Assembly (NCBI GenBank): GCA_964017045.1
Contig: OZ024808.1
Location: 5,783,284 to 5,847,283 of the forward strand
Reading direction: 5' to 3'
DNA from: Omphiscola glabra
Lineage: Eukaryota > Mollusca > Gastropoda > Lymnaeidae
Length of the DNA stretch: 64,000 nucleotides
In this document: positions 59,301 to 64,000 of the stretch, piece after piece
How the letters are laid out: the number at the start of each line of letters is the position of its first letter
Position numbering within the stretch: position 1 is the first letter of the stretch
Notes under the pieces: model-generated
Told to the model about the DNA's origin: nothing
The model's input: the letters and a program-made list of their open reading frames with translations, nothing else
Database searches by the model: none
Made by a program: the position numbers and the translations under genes

Positions 59301-59412
59301 AGCTCTGCAGGGGGCATGATGGCTTTGCTGAATGCTGCCTTAAAAATACAATTTGGGGCTTGTATGCCAGATTCATGCTCAGAGGCTGACATTTCACTGC
59401 TACTAAGTCAAG
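55689..59412 (+). CDS. NRF-6-like (nose resistant to fluoxetine) protein, first three exons
   Basis: Exons 55689-56301, 58221-58384 and 59301-59412 join in frame with GT/AG boundaries. Exon 1 encodes a signal peptide (residues about 10-27, KFVNFLCFVLLSSGVVLS), a Ser/Thr/Asn-rich stretch with duplicated NTSSSQVD, and then CNGDVERLLNSLANMEDWAL. Exon 2 gives FDSWGKPGPSILEGRFNFVG, NYRQC and FTGNYC. Exon 3 gives IQFGACMPDSCSEADISLLL. This Cys-containing order is the extracellular NRF domain that precedes a multi-pass acyltransferase-3 domain in NRF-6-type proteins, implicated in lipid or small-molecule transport in nematodes. The membrane exons must lie beyond 64000. Intron 1 holds two LINE fragments. 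The residues after Gln in exon 1 in the unspliced frame are intron. Confidence 0.85.
56577..57262 (-). mobile_element. LINE 3' fragment in intron 1 of the NRF-6-like gene
   Basis: The minus strand reads an RT C-terminus: VQNSAARLVLKAKKRDLVPP, LLHSLHWLPVQARIDYK, PLRQLRSSADGRILSVP, YGERSFSYCAPKQWNSLPLH, TAFKTALKTQLF, stop, then a 3' UTR and an (att)n tail at about 56580-56612. This frame looks intact over its length. Antisense to the host gene. Confidence 0.85.
57872..58175 (+). mobile_element. LINE 3' fragment, second copy of the 26967 family
   Basis: Plus strand: SDSGKLS-, GPNIWNTLPDALRNSQTLES, IKTNLKTNLFCKHLLG, then the same 3' UTR as the 26967-27965 element (gcttcgagcctttggggatg, aaatgaacttta) and an (att)n tail at about 58158-58175. 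It lies 45 bp before the acceptor of NRF-6-like exon 2. Confidence 0.85.
58221..58384 (+). CDS. NRF-6-like exon 2
   Basis: Acceptor catgtatttcag, donor gtaacag after AATCAG; the alternative donor gtgaca 12 bp earlier also keeps frame. Encodes the DSWGKPGPS and CRSTRAPPLDGG parts of the NRF domain. Confidence 0.85.
58650..59282 (+). repeat. About 42-bp repeat units interrupted by a GC-rich insert
   Basis: Units containing tcagtacaaacacttataaa and gtacactgagacatcgtg occur at about 58660-58715 and 59205-59280, on both sides of the GC-rich segment at 58738-59185. The word tcagtacaaacac borders the insert on both sides. Confidence 0.75.
58738..59185 (+). other. GC-rich coding-like insert of unknown origin
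   Basis: GC content is far above the surroundings. The plus strand has an open run (DSKYAALRKLLLGNRFVPAT, LRISCEVETRCRIPLRG, then LPRDGWREILER, stop) and after a frame change MDCGRFKRSVFGRPDVSGRS continuing to 59180. This resembles retroelement or gene-derived coding sequence by composition, but no domain was recognised. It lies in intron 2 of the NRF-6-like gene. Confidence 0.5.
59301..59412 (+). CDS. NRF-6-like exon 3
   Basis: Acceptor catatccacag, donor gtaaat after AGTCAAG. Encodes SSAGGMMALLNAALKIQFGA and CMPDSCSEADISLLLSQ. CxPxSCS is typical of the end of the NRF domain. Ends one base into a codon. Confidence 0.87.
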
Positions 59413-59439
59413 GTAAATTCTGAGTCATTTTAATGAATG

Positions 59440-59872
59440 GAGAATCAATCTTTACAAATGGGGTTAACTATATCTATTTTTACAAAAGGGTTTAAATATT
59501 TATATATTCTTAAAAAGGGCTTAAACATATCTATTCTTAGAAAAGGGTTTAAATATATCTATACTTACAAAAGGTTTTAAACATATCCATTCTTACAAAA
59601 GGGTTTAAATATATCTATTCTTAGAAAAGGGTTTAAATATATCTATACTTACAAAAGGTTTTAAACATATCCATTCTTACAAAAGGGTTTAAATATATCT
59701 ATTCTTAGAAAAGGGTTTAAATATATCTATACTTACAAAAGGTTTTAAACATATCCATTCTTACAAAAGGGTTTAAATATATCTATTCTTAGAAAAGGGT
59801 TTAAATATATCTATACTTACAAAAGGTTTTAAACATATCCATTCTTACAAAAGGGTTTAAATATATCTATTC
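59440..59872 (+). repeat. 28-bp minisatellite with an 84-bp higher-order period
   Basis: Unit cttacaaaagggtttaaata + tatctatt in three variants (cttag.., acttac..aggtttt..acatatcc, cttac..) that recur as a block of about 84 bp. It ends where the LINE 3' end begins. Confidence 0.85.
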
Positions 59873-59905
59873 TTACTAATAATGCTTCATTCTCTAGGGC
59901 TGAGA

Positions 59906-60217
59906 TCACTCTCTTAGAGCCCTGGCAATCACTTTGGCGGCTTGCCCCATCTGCTGGGCGTCACCGTAAATCAGTTCTTCAAGGCATGCCTCTCGGTTAC
60001 GACCCTCGGCCCCTACACCTCCATCGGGGCAAGCGATCGCCAAGTGGGCTACTGTCTCGTCGTCCTGGCCACAAAATCTACAGTTGGGTTCCCTCCGGTC
60101 ATCGAGCCTATGGAGGTAGCTGCGCGTCGCGCAGTGACCTGTCCTCATCTGGGTGATGAGACTCTGTTCTCCTCTCTTGAGTTTCCACCAGGGGTCGCTT
60201 TTGCTCGGTCGTGGCAT
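59906..60217 (-). pseudogene. LINE C-terminal Cys/His segment
   Basis: Reads MRTGHCATRSYLHRL, then CRFCGQDDETVAHLAIACPD: a C-x2-C-x8-H-x4-C-like arrangement frequent after RNase H in I/R1-type LINEs. Ends QAAKVIARALRE, stop. Confidence 0.8.
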
Positions 60218-60344
60218 TTTCCGGTACAGCTGTCGTCCGTTTTCTCCTGCGGCCCAACCGTGTAGCCACTTCTCCCGGAAGTGGTCTTTGATCCAAGCGT
60301 TGGCCCCCCAGCTGGGTCATTGGCTTGTTGGGTTGCGGCTGGGC

Positions 60345-60973
60345 TGCGCCCTCTTTGGCTATGAAGTCCACCCTGTCTTTCTACGTCACCTCAACGTGCG
60401 AAGCGATAAATTGTAAGATTACTTTGCCGCCTTTTGCGATGATGCTACCTACTATTTCCAGAATGGTATCAACCATTGCGGTCTCCCTAGAGCCCCTTTC
60501 CACGTACTCTAAAGCGGAGCGTGAATCAGTGAAGACCACTACGTCGGGGAAGTTTTTCCTCTTAGCAAGGCGTTGGTGGACCCTCTTCAGAGCAACCAGT
60601 ATCGCCTCGATCTCCGCATCGAGGCTAGTTCTTAGTTTTCCGCTGGGGCCAGATAGCTCCTCGGATACTGGATGAGGGCACCGTAGCCACTTCTTCCTTC
60701 TGTTGGAAAGCATGAGCCGTCTGTAAAGACTTTGACCAAACTGTCCGGGTAGGCGTTAATCGTTCTCTGCACAGCCTCTGATAGTTGTAATTGAGAACTG
60801 GCATTTTTTGCTTTGGTGGTCGTCATGTTGAGTCTAATCTCAGGTCGGGTTAGGCTTTCATGTGGACCTCTCGTTGGGATCACCTTCACTTTTTCCCTGT
60901 TTCCGGGTAAGGCCATGTCTTCCTCAAGCGTATCCATAAAGGTTGGTCTCTTTAATCTGGTCTTTTTACCCAT
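60345..60973 (-). pseudogene. LINE RNase H domain
   Basis: Reads VKVFTDGSCFPTEGRSGYGA (frame 60973-60632), then DAEIEAILVALKRVH, VVVFTDSRSALEYVE and FIASHVEVTGNERVDFIAKE in two further frames. The four acidic positions expected of RNase H can be seen. Two frameshifts split it. Confidence 0.8.
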
Positions 60974-61228
60974 TTATCCTGTAGTTGGAAACAAGGTCCC
61001 TGCCTGTCCATCCGACGGTATCGCTCCACCGTCGTCAGGACTGCCTTTTCCCTTCTGATTTCCAGCGGTTCGACGTCAGCCATGATTTCCACCGCCGATG
61101 TGGGTGTTGTGCGTATCGCCCCGCAAACAAACATGAGAGCTCGGTTTTGAATGCGATCCAGCCCCTCTAGAGCCGTGCAGCTCGCGAAAGTTTGGACAGG
61201 AAGGCTGTTGTCAATTGCCCCTCTCACG

Positions 61229-62110
61229 CTACTGAGGTAGTCTTGCGTCAGCGCCCCAATTTGCACTCGCCAGTTTTTTCACCAGGCCTAACTTTTGTGA
61301 CGTTTTAGCGCATAGTTCGTTCACATGGTTGTGGAGCTGGAGCTTCTGGTCCAGTTTCACTCCCAGATAAACTGGCGTCCGGTCCCATTCCAGCTTTTTC
61401 CCATTGATGTTCAATTCTACTCCAACCTGTAGCGCCTTTCTACCGTTAGTGAATAGTGAGTAAACCGTCTTCTCTGTATTCACGACCATTTTCCACTTAC
61501 CCGCGTAAGCTTCCAAACTATCTAGGTCGTGCTGCAGCCGGATCTGCAGTGTTTTGACGTCCTTTCCCGAACTCCAGATCGCCAAATCGTCAGCGAACAT
61601 CGCGTTCTCAGAACCTAATTCCTCTTGCAAGTCGTACACATAGGCGAGGAACAATGTGCAGCTGAGGGCTGACCCCTGCGGGAGTCCGTCCTCTGGGACA
61701 AGCTGTTCAGAGACACTGTTGCCAACCCGTGTGGCAATTGTTCTGTTCCTCAGGAATTCCTCTACCCAATTGGACATGTTACCAGATATTCCCAACTTCT
61801 GGAACTTATACATAAGGCCCGTGCGCCATACTCGGTCGTACGCTTGCTTGAGGTCAAAGAACACGGCAACCGTGTGATTTTTCATCTGGAGCTGGTTAGT
61901 CATTGACTGGACAAGACGGATCACTTGATCCATAGGTTGGCGGCCTTTTCGGAACCCACCTTGCGTCGGTGGGAGGCACTTGTTTTTCTCTAGAAACCAT
62001 TAGAGTCTCCCATTTACCATTCTTTATGCTACTTCCCCGACACACGATGTGAGGGATATGGGCCGAAAGCTGCTCGGTAAATGGCCTGGTTTCCCATCTT
62101 TGGGAATTGG
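61229..62110 (-). pseudogene. LINE reverse transcriptase
   Basis: From about 62110 the frame reads IVPIPKDGKPGHLPSSFRPI, SLTSCVGEVA, stop, then a further stop, then GGFRKGRQPMDQVIR. From 61933 it is open with VAVFFDLKQAYDRVW, EDGLPQGSALSCTLFLAYVY and the catalytic MFADDLAIW. The core motifs survive but the two upstream stops and flanking frameshifts inactivate it. Confidence 0.88.
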
Positions 62111-62115
62111 GACAA

Positions 62116-63846
62116 CTATGGCTTTTTCAACACTTTCGGCAACCTGCCTGTAGTCCAAGTCATGTTAATGAGGGCCAGCAAAATTTCGTTCCCTCTTTTG
62201 CCCAGGTGGGTCAACATCTCGTTATGTACCCTGTCGGGGCCTGGTGATTTTGCCGGTCGGCACTTTCTTAGCGCTGTCTGCAATTCTTCCATCGTGAAGA
62301 GGGACGTAAAAATCTCTTGGTGGGGCCCAGTACGCTGGGCTCGAGCTCCCTTTTTCCTAAGCTTTCGGATTGTGTGGTGTTGTTCCGTCTCTCTGGTTTT
62401 CCTATTCACTTCTGCGAAGTGTTTATTGAGCGTCCGGGCTCTCTTGATGTCGCTCGCCTCGACACCTTCCTCGGTCTGTAGCGGCTGGGGGTTCCTCTTT
62501 GTCCCCATACCAGAGAGATTTCCCAACAGGTTCCATACTTTCCTTCCGTCTTGGAGGTCGAGTTTTTCACATGCACTAACCCACTTCGATTTCTTTGCCT
62601 TCTGGACAGCTACTCGGACGTCGGCCATTAGACGGTTGTAGCGAGCACGAGCATCAGGCGTCTTCCGTTTCGCGGCTTGTTTCCGAGCTTTAGCTCTTTG
62701 CTTTACCATCTCGGTCAGGTCCCTGTTCCAGTAGGGCCTGAAATTTTTCTTCCCGTTCGTCCTGGGGATCGTTGTTCGGGCGACCCCCAGAATGATGCCA
62801 TTAAACCTCTCGAAGGTAGCATCGATGTCTTTGTCGTCGACATCAAGCAGGCTGAGCTTGGCCTCTGTCTGCTTCACGTATTCACCCCAATTGGCTTTCC
62901 GGAATAGCCAGTGTCGTTTCACGCATCGTGCCTTCGTCTTGCCAAGAGCAATCTTTAGGAGGATGGGAAGATGGTCACTCCCAATATCTTTTAGTACCTC
63001 TAGACTCTGACTGGACGCGAGGTCCGCTGAGATGAGAGTCAGGTCAGGTCTGTACTCCGTGCTGTGTCCTGTATGGAGCAGAGTGGGCGCACTCTCTCTG
63101 TCTTGCAACCTTATAAGATTGGTCTCAAGGCAAACTTCCTCTACATGTTTACCTGACGCATTCCGCTCTGGGTAGCCCCACATGGGCGATTGGGCGTTAA
63201 AATCTCCCGCTATGATTGTCCTAGTGAATACTGACTCCCCCCGGATGGGGAGCGTGATAGGGTTGCGGGGAGTATTATAAACATTCGTCACGGCGAATGT
63301 TTTGCCCATTTTAGTCACTGTCACGGTGAGAGTATCAGTGTTTGAATAATTCTTAATTTCTACGACCTCCACAGCTAGGTCGTTTCTTACCGCTGTGGTG
63401 ATTCCACGGCATCTACCGCACTTGCAACTGTATAGCGAGTAACCAGTGATGTGAAACGGCTTACCATGCAGTAAGGTTTCTTGGAACAGAGCCACGTCCA
63501 CGTCCACGTCCATGTCCACGTCCAGATCGTGGAGCAGCTTGGTTACTTCGTGTGATTTTTGCCGGATACCACACACGTTTACCTTAAGAATTACGAGGTT
63601 TTGTTCAAGGTGACCTATTACACCTGTACGGCCGCGAACAGTAGCTTTTTGGCCTTGAGCAGGCCTGTTACGCGTCACCTGCTCAAGAGGGGACCACTTC
63701 CCCTTGCAGTCTTCCGCGGGGAGGGGATGTTGACCAGACACCACACCAGTAACCCTACCCCGTCCCGCCCTGCCTCCCGACAGCGGGTGCGGAGGGTTTA
63801 TGAAGGTCGACCCGACCTGCTTTAAAGATTTAGTTGTGATTGCCAT
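62116..63846 (-). pseudogene. LINE ORF2 5' part: APE endonuclease and linker
   Basis: 576 open codons. Endonuclease motifs: LKVNVCGI (residues 87-94), ALFQETLL (119-126, catalytic Glu), GDFNAQSPMWGY (214-225), RPDLTLISADL (266-276), GSDHLPIL (289-296, catalytic Asp-His). A DV-rich run at about 109-118 reflects a cacgtc microsatellite. It ends ALINMTWTTGRLPKVLKKP at a frameshift before the RT. Confidence 0.88.
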
Positions 63847-64000
63847 GAGATTGTGTTTTGAACAAATTTTCTTCCTTTCCCGGAGAGTGACTTTCCGTCG
63901 TCACCCCCTTTGCCCAGGGAACCATTCGGACGGGACGTGACCAGGGGGGTCGAGTTTTTTAGCTTCGGGTGGTCAGGTCCACCGTACTAGACCAGTGCGC

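Larger units (their letters stand above)
59877..64000 (-). mobile_element. Non-LTR retrotransposon (endonuclease, RT, RNase H), degraded
   Basis: The minus strand reads, in order, an APE-type endonuclease, a reverse transcriptase, an RNase H and a Cys/His C-terminus. That order fits the I/Nimb/LOA/R1 side of the LINE tree; the clade is not fixed. Two in-frame stops and several frameshifts (about 62110, 61250, 60960, 60710, 60375) make it inactive. The 3' end lies only about 30 bp past the stop at 59906. The 5' part runs off the window. GC content is clearly higher than in the surroundings. It lies downstream of the last visible NRF-6-like exon, probably in the next intron. Confidence 0.92.

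Overview
The window looks like nuclear DNA of a heterobranch (probably freshwater) snail. This is an inference from AT-rich sequence, short exons with GT/AG boundaries in long introns, many 16-39 bp minisatellites, long C or G runs, many hAT transposons, non-LTR retroelements with ATT- or GAA-type tails, and animal-type genes (chymotrypsin-fold protease, peritrophin-A protein, NRF-6-like protein). No rRNA, CRISPR array, operon or bacterial signal was seen, and no confident tRNA.

Four host genes can be assembled. (1) Positions 6783-10267, minus strand: five exons of a chymotrypsin-family serine protease with a complete catalytic triad and an unusual substrate pocket. (2) 20066-24383, minus: one very large exon of a secreted or membrane-anchored protein with a chitin-binding type-2 domain and a Thr-rich mucin-like tail. 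(3) 37701-44304, minus: an NKRF-like RNA-binding protein (dsRBD, G-patch-like and R3H-like regions). It has a 17-nt first coding exon and two opposite frameshifts in its last exon. (4) 55689-59412 and onward, plus: the first three exons of a 'nose resistant to fluoxetine' (NRF-6)-like protein, preceded by a CRE / E-box / TATA-like promoter.

The rest is mostly mobile and tandemly repeated DNA. hAT-type elements are the commonest: a SPIN-like element (14868-15016), several MITEs (two with perfect 8-bp target duplications), a ZBED5-like element (41783-44082) in intron 1 of the NKRF-like gene, and a BED-finger element (about 44455-48149) just upstream of it. The ZBED5-like element carries two further MITEs of another family with 6-bp duplications. 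Six LINE families are represented by 3' fragments. The largest is an endonuclease-RT-RNase H element from 59877 to the window edge, lying downstream of the last visible NRF-6-like exon. Two minisatellites abut truncated LINE fragments and a third lies inside a LINE 3' end.

The layout alternates gene islands (6.7-10.3, 20-24.4, 37.7-44.3, 55.5-59.4 kb) with repeat-dominated stretches. The genes do not form an evident pathway. I found no convincing new molecular system; the best leads are the SPIN-like element, the LINE/minisatellite association, the nested 6-bp-TSD MITE family, the atypical protease and the disrupted NKRF-like gene.
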